Of a stretch of DNA of 64,000 nucleotides, positions 10,136 through 20,337 are shown piece after piece. The notes beneath the pieces are model-generated. The model was not told the DNA's origin. It saw only the letters and a list, made by a program, of their open reading frames with translations, and searched no databases. Source of the stretch: Pachyseris speciosa (taxonomy: Eukaryota; Cnidaria; Anthozoa; Scleractinia; Pachyseridae). Position 1 is the first letter of the stretch; every line of letters begins with the position of its first letter. The stretch lies in the NCBI GenBank assembly GCA_016490735.1, contig JAEMWC010000279.1:395001-459000 (forward strand), written 5' to 3'. The position numbers and the translations under genes are program-made.

Positions 10136-10213
10136 ATGTGGGTAATACGCATGAAATCTACAAAGTAAAATACAAGAAATTGGATTTTTCTCCGAAATCT
10201 TTGATCTGTTTTC

Positions 10214-10508
10214 ATACAGCTTGGTGTATTTATTAATTCAGGGGTGTAGTGTGGGCAGAAATTAGCATTTGAGGGTGTGTGATGGGAGGGGTGGGGGAGG
10301 GAGGGTGATACAGCTTGGTGTATTTATTAATTCAAGGGTGTAGCGTGGGCAGAAATTAGCATTTGAGGGTGTGTGATGGGAGGGGTGGGGGAGGGAGGGT
10401 GATACAGCTTGGTGTATTTATTAATTCAGGGGTGTAGTGTGGGCAGAAATTAGCATTTGAGGGTGTGTGATGGGAGGGTGGGGAGGGAAGGGTGGGGGAG
10501 GGAGGGTG
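10214..10508. repeat. 94-bp tandem repeat, three copies
   Basis: Units start at 10214, 10308 and 10402 (94-bp period; the last is lengthened to 107 bp by extra GGGAGGG). Each begins ATACAGCTTGGTGTATTTAT and ends in a G-rich run. The G-rich runs could form quadruplexes. The right arm of the foldback complex has only one unit, so amplification followed the inversion. Confidence 0.9.
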
Positions 10509-12014
10509 ATACAGCTTCGACTGGAGTATCTGCAGGGTTGTTTACCATTTATAAAAAATCCTGAAATTTCAGTTAGGACTTTTCGTTCAGAAGGAACGAT
10601 ACGTGTTGTTTAACATTTGCCTACAATTTCCGGATTGTTGGGCTCGCTGACTGGATAGATTACGCTCGGCCAAAAGCCAAGAGGACTGAAACTAGTACGA
10701 AAAATAGAAACTTGTAAATGCAAACAAATTTTTTCTCTAAACAAACTGATCGCATTTTAGGAGAGCGTGGAATTGTTTCCATACGTCCAGTAGAAGTCGA
10801 ATTGGGAGTGTTATATTTTTTCCTGAAGACCGCAAGGCGCGATCCCTACGTTCTGATTAGTGAACGTGTTTGACAGTTAATTGGCAGTAATCGTAATCGG
10901 ATTACATTAGAAAAAAAACTGGGTTCTTAGGGCAGCTGTTCCCTCTCCCTTTTCCCTCCCTCCCCCTCCCATTTCTTCGCCTGCCACACAGGTTATATGT
11001 ACCCGTATGCACTCGTATGTACTAGTATGTTACTCGTGTGTTACTCGTAGTACTCGTGTGGTGTTTTAGTCATGATCGGAGCGCTAGCACTTGGGACAAA
11101 ATCAAGACAAGTTTATTTTGATAACCTGTGACATCCCTGTCATCAGTTGACCACGCCAAGTGCGACCTACTTGTCCCTACGGCCTACGCGGACAAAAACT
11201 TGTCTACGGAGACAAATCTTCAAAGGAGCCGTAGTCCTGCCTCGTAGCAGGACTTTTTGCGAACAACAAACATTAAATGTTATTTTTGCAATTAAACTCA
11301 GTCAATGTCAAGAATCCTTCAAAATGCGCTCGATTCTTTTATAATTCTTCCTTTCAGGTTTTTACGGTCGCTCACGCGTGTATTGTCATGAATTCAAGCT
11401 TTCCATCAAAATTTCCCGGTTTCTAGGACAGCGGCTCAGATTCTTTCGGTGAGCCCGAGAGCTGAATGCTCGGTGTATTTATTAATGCAAGGGTGTAGTG
11501 TGGGGAGACAGTAGCATTTGAAGGTGTGTGTATTTGCGTTTGTGGTGGGGGTGGGGGTGGGGTGGGGGGGGGGTGATGCGATCAGTTTGTTCAGAGAAAA
11601 CATGTGTTTACATATACAAGTTTCTATTTTTCGTACTAGTTTCAGTCCTCTTGGCTTTTGGCCGAGCGTAATCTATCCAGTCAGCGAGCCCAACAATGCG
11701 GAAATTTTAGGCAAATGGTAAACAACACGAACCGTTCCTTCTAAACGAAAATTCAGGATATTTTATAAATGGTAAACAACCCCGGCTGCGGATGTACTCC
11801 AGTCAAAGCTGTATCACCCTCCCTTCCCCACCCCTCCATATCACACACGCAAACTAACACACACACACCCTCAAATAATAATTTTTTTCCCACACTAGAC
11901 CCTTGAATTAATAAATACACCAGGCTGTATAAAAAAAAAATCAAGGATTTCTGAGAAAGATCCAATTTCTTGCATTTTTCTTTGTAGATTTCACGCGTAT
12001 TACCCTTATTTGAC

Positions 12015-12150
12015 CATATGTTACCTGTGTGTTACTCGTATGTATTCGTATGTTACTTGTATGTTACTCGTATGTATCTGTATGTACCCGTATGTCACTC
12101 GTATGTAGTCATATGTACTGGTATGTTACTCGTGTGTTACTCGTAGTATT
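12015..12150. repeat. TACATACGAGTAACA minisatellite, right arm
   Basis: Mirror image of the array at 10000-10135, here written as GTATGTTACTCGTATGTA units. The Val/Leu/Cys-rich open frame at 12029 is a product of the repeat and is not a gene. Confidence 0.85.
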
Positions 12151-12289
12151 CGTGTGGTGTTTTAGTCACGATCGTGCGACTCTAAAACGCAACCTTTCAA
12201 TTGCGGCAACAGCTCGGGATATTTCAGAAATTTGTCTCAAGTGCGACCCGGACTGCAGCTGATGACTTCATTAAAAGCAATACTTCAAA

Positions 12290-12460
12290 CACGTGAAGAG
12301 CTAAGTGAGAGGAAACAAGCGAACAAAACTAACCCTTCAATTCCGTCTCCCTAAAGAGAAGAAAATAAATAATGGTAAATAAAACGAGCACAAACAAAGA
12401 ATTTTGAACACCGCAAATTATCTAGACTCTCAGGAGAGAAGGGTATGTTTTGATGTATCC
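12290..12460. repeat. duplicated unit, copy A, distal block
   Basis: Resembles copies B (55428-55630) and C (60395-60610), sharing GAGGAAACAAGCGAACAAA and GAACACCGCAAATTATC. An internal part present in B and C is missing here. This extends copy A of the unit beyond the foldback complex. Confidence 0.7.
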
Positions 12461-12602
12461 TTTTGTTAATCGGACATTCATCGTCTCTGGAAAATGACAA
12501 CAAGAACACAAATCTACTGACAGTCGAAAGGCTAAAAAAATAAAGATCGCCGGATCACCTAGTTAGCCGCGGCTTTACAACGTGGAAGGGCAAAGGTGTT
12601 AG

Positions 12603-13607
12603 GAGGGGGGCGTAAGAAAACCGCAAAACCGCACAAAAAATCATAAAAAACCGCAATACCGCATCGAAATTTATCGAAATACCGAAACGTAGCGCAGTTA
12701 AAGATGTGAAAGCTGCCGTCGTCGAGACTTTAAGTCCTTCTATCCATTGAAAATACGACTTGCAGAGTACGCTGATATTAACACAAACGCTAAAATTACT
12801 TTGTATTTAATTATATCCATAACTGATCTTACTGCAGAGTCCCCGAGTATCTTGGATTATGAATGCACTTTAACGTGACGCGCTTAGGTCGTTTACAGTC
12901 CATAATAAGGAGTCGCTAATCGCCAGGAGTTAACGTAGTCACTGGAAGAGGTCACGAGTAGAGCGGACGATTGTTGAAACGCACAGCTCTCCCGAAGCGA
13001 GTTCTTGCTCCTATAAGAGAAATGTTGCCGAGCTTCCAATTTCTCCTTTTACTAGCGTGGAAATCTCCGGACCATCGTCGACTTCTTCGTCGTCTTCTGC
13101 TTCTTCCACCGTTTCGTTTTTTGTGACAGCTTCTGCTGTACTGACCTGTACATCGAAAGCAGAGATAGGTTTCTCTGCGATTTCGCATTTCCTTTGATAC
13201 ATAAACTCATGGAGTGTCCCATGTCGGGCCATGGTGGTCTCTTGGCGTACAGTGCGCAGTGCATTGTCTTACGACAGCACCATAGGTAGATGCCCAGTCC
13301 CTGAGTGCATCGCAGTCAGCTGGGCGCATATCGACAAAGCAGCAACGTTCTCTCAGGTTTGGTTTGGTTCTTCTGTCTGGTTTACCCCACTTGCCACCAT
13401 CGTCGAGAGGACTATCCGAGTGACATTTAGTAAAAATGCAAGACCGCAGATACATGTTTTAACCGTTAACCGCATCCTAAAACTTTGAATTATCGCAAAC
13501 CGCACAGTCTTGGAAACCGCAATACCGCAGGTTAAAATAAAGTTTTCCGCAAAACCGCACCAAAATTAACGCAAAACCGCATCACCGCGAACCCTTACGC
13601 CCCCCTC
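12603..13607. mobile_element. 1.0-kb TIR transposon with 6-bp target duplication
   Basis: The element begins GAGGGGGGCGTAAG and ends CTTACGCCCCCCTC, and is flanked by TGTTAG at 12597-12602 and 13608-13613. Subterminal regions at both ends carry many copies of AAACCGCAAAACCGCA-type repeats, typical transposase-binding arrays. The interior (about 12950-13460) reads on the minus strand as frameshifted coding-like peptide, such as MRPADCDALRDWASTYGAVV and later ETVEEAEDDEEVDDGPE. This may be a transposase remnant or captured host exon. The superfamily is uncertain. Confidence 0.85.
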
Positions 13608-13864
13608 TGTTAGACATAATGAAGTATTCGACTAGTTGTTTTGTCGCTTCTGTTCAATATATTTCGTCTAGGAGACTTTGAGGGGTATCATGACAGAACT
13701 GTGTAAAATGGATGTTAAGACAACAAGAGACACTGCCATAAGTCATTTACTAAAAATAGACCAAAGCCGTACTATAAACTAGCCTACGTGCAGACGTCCA
13801 CTATTTCCTTTGGCTAACGTAAACACTAGGATTGACAAGTGTATGACAGCTTAGATAAACTTAA

Positions 13865-14247
13865 AGGAGCACTGTCACCTGGATTTATGCTGTTTTTGGT
13901 TCAATTCTGCCAAAATTACTGCCTTCTACCTGTTATCGTGCAAAACAATGCTTCTACAGAATCAGCAAGATGAATTCCAATGAAATTCTAGCAGGGAAAG
14001 CTAACCATAAAAATATTTTTGGCGATTTTTCAATGCATAGCTTGAGATTTTGAAAAAACTAGCAAGTTTTTTCAAATTTCAATCCATTTCCATCCTCGTC
14101 ATCTTTGATGGAATACAGGAGTTTATGGTGTCAATGCAGTACTACAGACTTTGGCAGCAAAACTAGACCATTATTTTAAGGTTTCCACTGATGCATTGGC
14201 AGTTTTAAGCTTTTTAAAGTGATGGTACAACGGCGTGACACTACCCT
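13865..14247. repeat. 383-bp MITE flanked by TTAA
   Basis: TTAA at 13861-13864 and 14248-14251 flank ends AGGAGCACTGTCACC and GGCGTGACACTACCCT, an imperfect terminal inverted repeat. TTAA target sites are characteristic of piggyBac and some Kolobok elements. No coding capacity. Confidence 0.65.
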
Positions 14248-14251
14248 TTAA

Positions 14252-15001
14252 GTATGATACTGAGAGTAAATGATAAATCGTACGCGTTTTGAGTATTGCT
14301 GATCGTATCAAGCACTTCTAAAAGGTACATTCACGCCAAGTTTGCGAAAAACGGATTAAGAATGTCTTACGAAAAAAAATAACATGTACCTAGTCTTGAG
14401 TCATGTTATGCCACAGACTAAGATGGAGATGAAGAGAGATGGAGAAAAGCAATTCATTTCATGCCACCTATTCTTGTAAACACTTGAATGTTCCTTACGC
14501 TAATGCTATTGAAGGTAAAAGTTATACTATACTTTAGTTTCTTGCGATGCTCTCATTAATACCCACAGTGCATCGCAGTCATAGTTTTAGACTTTCACGG
14601 TATCAGCTTGAAAGGCCGGAGCCAAACAAAGCTTGTTTATAGCCTGACTGACATGGATGTTGTAGATCACTATAATGACAACAGAGATATGTCTCACCCC
14701 TTGCACAGTATAACGCCATCACATTTTGAAAGTCAAACTGAACGAACAACTGACTTTTAATACCGAAGGTTTGCTTCGGTCATGCAACTGAATGAAAAAC
14801 AAACTAAACAAAACCAAAAGAGGCCAATGTTAAAAGCTAAAATACGCTGTAGAATGTTTTCAGTGGCGATTGAATTGTTTGGCGTGAAAACTACTCGTGC
14901 TCTTCTCGTTATAACATTTGCTACATCCGGCTGGGAAGACAGTAAACGGCTCTCTCCCGTCACCGGCCCGATAGGTCATACTTCTGCGAGTAAAGTTTAC
15001 G
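14252..15001. other. no gene recognised
   Basis: No exon, repeat or palindrome stands out. Overlapping open frames on both strands near 14757-15042 lack domains; the minus-strand one lies just past the stop of the death-domain exon and would be its 3' untranslated region. Confidence 0.4.
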
Positions 15002-15266
15002 CTAAACATATGCATCAGTCTCTCTCAGGTGATCCTCTATGATTTTGGCTACGTCTTCCCTACCCAACTTACTAAGTATCTTAGCCAGCCTTGAAAAACG
15101 GATGTTTCTCAGTTCCATGTACGTCAACAGAGCGTCCGTGGGGCTCTTAATTCGTTCGTTCCATCATCGAATGTGGGCAATTTCTAGGCCAACCTCTTCG
15201 GCCGCGTGTTTCCAGTAGGCTTTAGGGTGTTCTGGATCAAGGGTTACAGTCAGTTTATAGCGCAGT
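15002..15266 (-). pseudogene. death-domain terminal exon with an in-frame TGA
   Basis: After a possible acceptor (CTCAAAG) the minus strand reads LRYKLTVTLDPEHPKAYW, then KHAAEEVGLEIAHIR, a TGA, then WNERIKSPTDALLTYM, RLAKILSKLGREDVAKII and EDHLRETDAYV before a TAG at 15002-15004. Spacing and residues match a death domain: Trp at helix 2, GL, the I-x-x-W of helix 3, SPTDALL of helix 4 and LGREDV before helix 6. Death domains recruit adaptors in apoptosis and NF-kB signalling. The TGA follows an Arg codon and could be a CGA to TGA change. It is probably the last exon of a second receptor or adaptor gene, separate from the TNFR gene at 26.2-29.8 kb. The stop suggests a pseudogene, a null allele or a sequencing error. 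Confidence 0.75.
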
Positions 15267-15354
15267 CTTTGAGATCATACGTCTGTGCAGGTGTATTCGA
15301 AGGGTTCGAAATCAAGCGAAGAGTAACCGGACCATGAGGCTTGACTCAAAGAGT

Positions 15355-15528
15355 TCAGGCGATATATCCCCACAGAGGTGCCGGATCACTAACTGAGCCT
15401 GCAAATACCACAGCAGCGGTAGTATTGTCGAAACAAAACATATTGGTAGCATTGTAGAAGCTTTGTGAGGCTGCACATGCGCCATATTGCTCTATAACGG
15501 GATCATTTGAGGCAGAGCTTGTGATGTT
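15355..15528 (-). CDS. exon-like segment upstream of the death domain, unassigned
   Basis: A TTGTTTCAG acceptor at 15529 is followed in phase 0 by NITSSASNDPVIEQYG, then ACAASQSFYNATNMFCFD and NTTAAVVFAGS, open to a TGA. Two N-glycosylation sequons and cysteines suggest an extracellular segment. A donor GTATTT inside would end the exon in phase, but is weak. It lies about 90 bp upstream of the death-domain exon on the same strand, too close for a normal membrane-spanning partner. No family is recognised and it may be noncoding. Confidence 0.2.
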   Translation of the reverse strand, partial: NITSSASNDPVIEQYGACAASQSFYNATNMFCFDNTTAAVVFAGSVSDPAPLWGYIA

Positions 15529-15860
15529 CTGAAACAAGATTGAAAACGAAAAGATAAACGTTGAACTACTAGTCGACTACCTGAACATTCAGTCAATTAA
15601 TCGATTATTCATTTAGCTTTCAGCGTGAGTCAGTCAGTCAATCAAACACCCTGTAACTGGACAATCCATCCATTCACCAATTATCCTTATTTTCCAATAG
15701 ATAGTCAATCACTGAGTCACCCAAGTAGTCGGAACGTCCAAGGAAAGTTTTATGTAGTTTTCTTTTTAACAAAATGGGAAGTAACACACAGACTGCGGTG
15801 ATAAACATGACAATAGAACGCATTGTTGGAAAACAAAAATAAAACTATATCGTTTAACTT

Positions 15861-15892
15861 GACGTTTCGTATGTTTCGACATACATCTTCAG
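15861..15892 (-). ncRNA. hammerhead-like core, left terminal repeat of the Penelope element
   Basis: Inverted copy of the motif at 17533-17564: on the minus strand CTGAAGA, a five-pair stem closed by TCGAAA, then GAAA and CGTC. See that entry for caveats. Confidence 0.45.
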
Positions 15893-16004
15893 AAGTGACC
15901 GTTAGGAATTAAAGTAACAACTAAATTTGAAATTTAAGATAAGTAACTAATTAACAATAACCTTGACAGAAGCTAAAAATAATTTGCATATAAAAGATGC
16001 AAAC

Positions 16005-17602
16005 TAATAGAGATACAGCTTTTCGCTGCTTACATTTTCATTTAAGGTAGGTTTCAATTCTCTAATTAGTAGAGTCTCCTTTATCTTGCAATGAGTATCT
16101 GACCGACCTTTCGCCAGTATCTCAAAGTGGTCCCATTTTAAGTTGTGACCAGTTGACGTGACGTGGTCTGCGATAGCAGATGCATGACAGCTACTCGTGA
16201 TCGCTTTAAAAAGTTTCAGTTTTTCTGTCATGCAATCTGCGTTTTGTTTTTCCAATGTAGAAATCCTGGCAGTCCCAACAACTAGCTTTATAAACAACTT
16301 TTGACATTTGGGAACGGTTAATTCTATCTTTGTAGGGAAAAAGAGACTTAATGCGATGAGCGCTTTGGAAAATAACCTTAAGATCAATGCAGCCATAAAA
16401 TTTACTAATGCAGGTCTTCAGTTGTTTGGTAATAATATTGCTTTGTACTCCTAAATAAGGTAGAACTAAGATTATTTCCTTTTTGGGGACTGTGGTGGTT
16501 GGAATCTTCGGTCTGTTTTGTTGCCTGTTCAGAACATCATTAATGTTGTAATTGACAACACCAGCAGGATAACCGTTTTGTAACAACAACTTCCTCAGTT
16601 CATTTAAACAAGACCGCAAAAGAGAAGGTGACGAACAGATGCGGAAACAACGAAAAGTGAGCGTGCGGATGAGGTTTACTTTGTATTTCCTAGGTGTGAA
16701 GGAGTCCCATTTTGTGTACAGGCCGGTAAAGGTCTTCTTTCGGTAGATGGATGTTGAGAAAGTTTGACTGTGGCGTTTGATGAGAATGTCCAGGAAAGGG
16801 TTGTATTGTTCTCTTCAAATTCAATGGTGAATTTGATATTTGAGTGACAGTTATTGAGGTAGTGTAGAAACTGAGTTGCTGTGCTTTTACTGTCGAACAA
16901 GGTGAAGGTATCGTCAACGTATCGAAACCAAATAGAAGGACGAACGTTGTTGTTAAGAACCCATTTCTCTTCAAAATGGCACATGAAGATATTGGCCAAA
17001 ACAGGACCTAAAGGAGAGCCCATAGCCACACCGTCAATTTGGTCGTAGTATTGGCCATCAAATATGAAATGGCTTTTCTTTGTGGAAAACTCAAGCAGAA
17101 CTTTCAAGACTGAGCGGGGCAGTGTTGGCGGATTGGGGAGGGCATACAATTTGTCAAGACAAATTTGTATTGTCTCATTAAGTGGAACGTTCGTAAATAA
17201 TGAACTAACATCAAACGAGCACATTATTTCGTTGTTATGGTTATACGTCTTGGCCCAGTCCGCAAAACTAAAAGAGTCCTTGATTGTCAACTGATTCTTG
17301 GAGATGGGCTGAAGTATGCGTACAAGATATGATGCCAGATTGTAGTTGTAAGTGTTTATAGAGGAAACAATTGGGCGAAAAGGGCAACCAGGTTTATGAA
17401 CCTTAGGAAGGCCATAGAGGACACCAGGAGTAGAACCACATGGTAGTATCTTATGGAGGGTGGCATCATCGATGATTTTATCCTTCTTTAGTTTGCGAAG
17501 ATACGATATTAAGCTAAGATACGATATTAATTCTGAAGATGTATGTCGAAACATACGAAACGTCAAGTTAAACGATATAGTTTTATTTTTGTTTTCCAAC
17601 AA
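16005..17602 (-). pseudogene. Penelope RT and GIY-YIG endonuclease, frameshifted
   Basis: The first frame (17602-16676, 308 residues) lacks the N-terminal RT region but shows the RT order: GLPKVHKPGCPFRPIVSS, FDVSSLFTNVP (motif A), MGSPLGPVLANIF (motif B) and RYVDDTF (catalytic motif C). A frameshift near 16810 moves the reading frame to RNPFLDILIKR and the thumb/linker region. A second frameshift near 16210 splits the C-terminal GIY-YIG nuclease: CWDCQDFYIGKTKRRLHDR, then SAIADHVTSTGHNL and KETLLIRELKPTLN. RT copies the RNA, and the nuclease makes the target cut. Both frameshifts and the missing N-terminus make this copy inactive. Confidence 0.93.
17533..17564 (+). ncRNA. hammerhead-like core, right terminal repeat of the Penelope element
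   Basis: CTGAAGA (17533-17539) fits the conserved CUGANGA box. GTATG (17541-17545) pairs with CATAC (17552-17556) around TCGAAA to form stem II, followed by GAAA (17557-17560) and CGTC with a possible cleavage site after C 17564. Stem III would be minimal and stem I is weak here (about two pairs), so cleavage would need dimers or may be lost. Penelope elements of many animals are known to carry hammerhead ribozymes in their terminal repeats. Confidence 0.5.
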
Positions 17603-17782
17603 TGCGTTCTATTGTCATGTTTATCACCGCAGTCTGTGTGTTATTTCTTGTTAAGCTACGATGGCCAAAGACAAAGAGTATTTACGATAAAATGGGAAGT
17701 CCTCTTCATAGTTCACCGATTCACCGATTAGCAGAAAAATAAACATAAAAAATGAGTCATGTATGACCTTGTGGCAACTCAC

Positions 17783-17891
17783 GTTGGCTCGCCTTTGGTT
17801 GATTGTCGCAGATAGGATGATTTCCTGTTTATCTCCGCCACCTTGATTCTCCTGTTTGACATCAAACGCAGCATCAAATTCAGGTACCTTC
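17783..17891 (-). CDS. exon-like segment, unassigned
   Basis: Between a possible acceptor (CAAGTAG, ending 17892) and a strong donor (AAC then GTGAGT at 17782-17777) the frame reads KVPEFDAAFDVKQENQGG then GDKQEIILSATINQRRAN. The phases would be 2 in and 0 out. The sequence is hydrophilic with no family I recognise. It lies on the same strand as the death-domain exon at 15.0 kb and could be an upstream exon of that gene, with the Penelope element in the intron between. Confidence 0.3.
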
Positions 17892-18119
17892 CTACTTGCC
17901 AACTTGAACAAAAAGGTGCAGCAGGGCATCTGTTCAGTATCCTCCCATATGTGTTGAAAAAGAATTACCTGAGGAGCAACAAATCATGTTACTACACTGA
18001 TCTATGTTCTCTAAAAACAGTTACTGCCCGAATTACAGAGTCTGTAATTCGTGGTAACCGTTATAGATTACCGTGCTCTCTGACGACGAAACGAATCCAA
18101 GATCACGGCTTTTGAGAAC

Positions 18120-18435
18120 ACGATTCATTCTCACGTCAAAGTATAAACTTGAGAACCTTATAGGAGATTAATACACATTGATGTATTGCTATCCTTATAT
18201 CTTATTTTCTTTCATGTGTTTGGGGAATCGGGGTTGAGAACGATTATCCTGGTCGTGAACCCAACACGCCTCAGTTAAATAATCGCGTCATTGGGCAGTG
18301 ATATGAAGTCGTTGGCCTTGTCTCCCTTATCTTCATACGTAAAACTTGAAGGGGAAGTAAAAGAATCCACACATTGATCGCGAAGAGATTGTAGATCTGG
18401 GTGATGTGGTTTATCCTACCAAAAGTGTACAGTTT
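18120..18435. other. no gene recognised
   Basis: Ordinary AT-rich sequence; no repeat, palindrome or exon seen. Confidence 0.4.
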
Positions 18436-18589
18436 ATATGGAGGCTGAACTATGGGTTGACCACCTGTCCCCGCCTCAGATGGTGACCGAAACCCTCGGT
18501 CATATACGTATACATATGGCTGTTGCCCTTAGGCTCCTACGAGGAGTAAAAAAAGATTTAGGATGGATGAAGTGTAATAGAGCACATAC

Positions 18590-18770
18590 CTTAATGAGAA
18601 CATTAGAGGTGTTTATCCATTCGAGGTGATAATTTGTAAGTTCGACCGACACATCACCTCCTCCCTCCACTACATCCAACGGTTTAGGCGCATCCTTTAC
18701 TGCTCCTCTCAACTTCCGAATTTCTTGATTGTGTACAGCCTTGGAGATAATAATGGAAACACGTTTAAAA
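18590..18770 (-). CDS. exon-like segment, unassigned
   Basis: An open minus-strand frame reads AVHNQEIRKLRGAVKDAPK, then PLDVVEGGGDVSVELTN and YHLEWINTSNVLIK, ending at a good donor GTATGT (18589-18584). The acceptor is unclear. The alternating hydrophobic pattern suggests beta structure. No family is identified. The overlapping plus-strand frame at 18438-18629 looks like its shadow. Confidence 0.3.
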
Positions 18771-19029
18771 AGCGTTTACAGCATGACCAAAGATTTTCAA
18801 GGATAATCTAGTAAAAGCATGACTTATTTTAAAAGCTTTTCGTAGAAACGTCGTAGAACAGAGATTAAAAGAAAAAACATCCGTTTGATAACTTCATTGG
18901 ACTTCCCTGCCAATTCACTTTTAGCCACATTTTGATACCAGGGTGGACTGGCTTAAATGCTCTTGAAGTTACGTGGGTTTTGGTGAGGTGAAAGCAGATT
19001 TCATGTTGGACGGTAGCTAACGGGAGGCT

Positions 19030-19137
19030 TAAAGCAAAGCAAACCAAAGCAAGGCAAAGCAAAGCAAAAGAAAAGGAAAGGAAAGCAAAGCAAAGCAAAG
19101 CAAAGCAAAGCAAAGCGAGGCAAAGCAAAGTAAAGTA
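19030..19137. repeat. (GCAAA)n-rich low-complexity tract
   Basis: About 20 imperfect AAAGC/AAAGG units. The Leu/Cys/Phe-rich frame on the minus strand here is an artefact of the repeat. Confidence 0.9.
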
Positions 19138-19672
19138 GAACTTAAACAGGGTAGCCCATTCAGCTCAAAGGCTGGTATTTATCGGGGTCTCGGCCTATAT
19201 AAATTACATTAGGTTAAAAGTACAACTTATGTACAACGATTTAAAATGGACAACTATACGTTAAACTATACAATAATAAATTACTAATGAATAAGAAAAC
19301 CCTTTTGCGAGGTGGCAGAAAGTCTGTATTATGATCTTCGACTTTCATCGTGTCGGTGGGCAACTCATTATAAATTTTCCCTCCACAAAAAAGAAACGTG
19401 TTTTGCCCAAAATTTGATTTTCCCCCCTTGACAAACAATAACCTACTGCCATGCCTCTTAGAATAGATATGAATGTTAGAAAATCTAATAAAAATGATAA
19501 AAGATAACTTGGAGCTCAGTGATGAATTCAGACAGAGAAAACCCAACTTGGCCTTATGATAAGAACGCCCTTCTGGAAAGACTCAACCGAAACGTAAAAA
19601 GTGATTTGGTCATTAACTCTGCATGACTAATAACAAAATGGAATAGGTTTTCAACCCTATAAAATGCCATTC

Positions 19673-19709
<37 letters not shown>

Positions 19710-19976
19710 CTTCCGAGCAATTCGTCGAAAAGTTCGTGAAAGTCTTTAAGCCTCTCTGTCTTTGGTGTCTGTCCTGTCTCAACTGCTTAAGATTTTGGTA
19801 AGCCGCATCATAAAATAGGACTTATACATTGCTGTGCTCAGTGTTAAAGTGACTGATTGAATTGAATGTGACAAAGAATATAAAGACTGTAATATATAGT
19901 TGTTGGGTGGCCAGCTCTACAGGTCATGTGAATTCTAAAATAAATCTCATACTGGAATGTTTTCATAAAACAAAAA

Positions 19977-20210
19977 ATGGAAAGTGGGAATGTTAGCGAT
20001 TCACGATCCGCTGTGTTTAAGCCGGATTTGTTTTCAAAAGAAAACAAAAAGGTTCGAAAGGATTTCTACGTCCTACCAAAATACCCAAACTCAAGTTCCT
20101 TTGTCTACATGCCATGTCGTGTTGGGGAGCTCCTGCTTGGCGAAATGCCACCAAGCATATGCAACTGTATTGGGGAAAATAATTTTGTGACCAAAATAAT
20201 TAAGCAGGTA
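19977..20210 (+). CDS. exon-like segment in the duplicated block, unassigned
   Basis: The frame starting at ATG 19977 reads ESGNVSDSRSAVFKPDLF, then RKDFYVLPKYPNSSSFVY, GELLLGEMPPSICNCIGEN and NFVTKIIKQ up to a possible donor GTAATC at 20209. Composition is protein-like (mixed, with Tyr, Pro and Cys). In copy 2 (from about 34282) the same frame is broken by a deletion of about 70 bp and reads on only in pieces. No domain is recognised. It could be a real exon of which copy 2 is a pseudogene, or a fragment of an older mobile element. Confidence 0.25.
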
Positions 20211-20337
20211 ATCTGAGGAAAGCAATGCAAGACGTATTTTGTTTGCGGGGACCTTTTCATCTAGCCAGAATTTACAAATTTCACTCGACTGTTACTGATA
20301 TTGCTAAACACTAAACAAGTGGTCTAGGGTTTTAATT

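Larger units (their letters stand above)
9590..12180. repeat. nested foldback complex with inverted arms
   Basis: Two inverted pairs are interleaved. Pair 1: 9590-9790 faces 11075-11300 (for example GGCAGGACTACGGCTCC at 9643 and its complement near 11226). Pair 2: 9990-10760 faces 11570-12175, including the (G)TAACATACGAG minisatellites, the GGTGTATTTATTAATTCA phrase and the unique block around 10570-10720. Extra partial copies occur at 10985-11060 and 11465-11580. No transposase is present. It looks like one foldback element that accumulated copies of itself. Both inverted pairs could form large hairpins. Confidence 0.75.
15783..17688 (-). mobile_element. Penelope-like element with inverted terminal repeats and 12-bp target duplication
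   Basis: AAAATGGGAAGT occurs at 15771-15782 and again at 17689-17700, bounding a 1906-bp insertion. About 110 bp at the left (15783-15893) is an almost perfect inverted copy of 17533-17647, and both carry a hammerhead-like core. Between them lies a 5'-truncated RT plus GIY-YIG gene on the minus strand. This matches the known Penelope architecture, in which a terminal repeat may be present in inverted orientation after truncated insertion. The right arm has about 40 extra bp beyond the shared repeat. Confidence 0.9.

Noticed and set aside
10218..10508. Possible CRISPR-like direct repeats
   Set aside because: The units are contiguous tandem copies without unique spacers and lie in eukaryotic DNA.
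18865..19128. Leu/Ala/Cys/Phe-rich minus-strand frame resembling a membrane protein
   Set aside because: It is produced by the GCAAA low-complexity tract.
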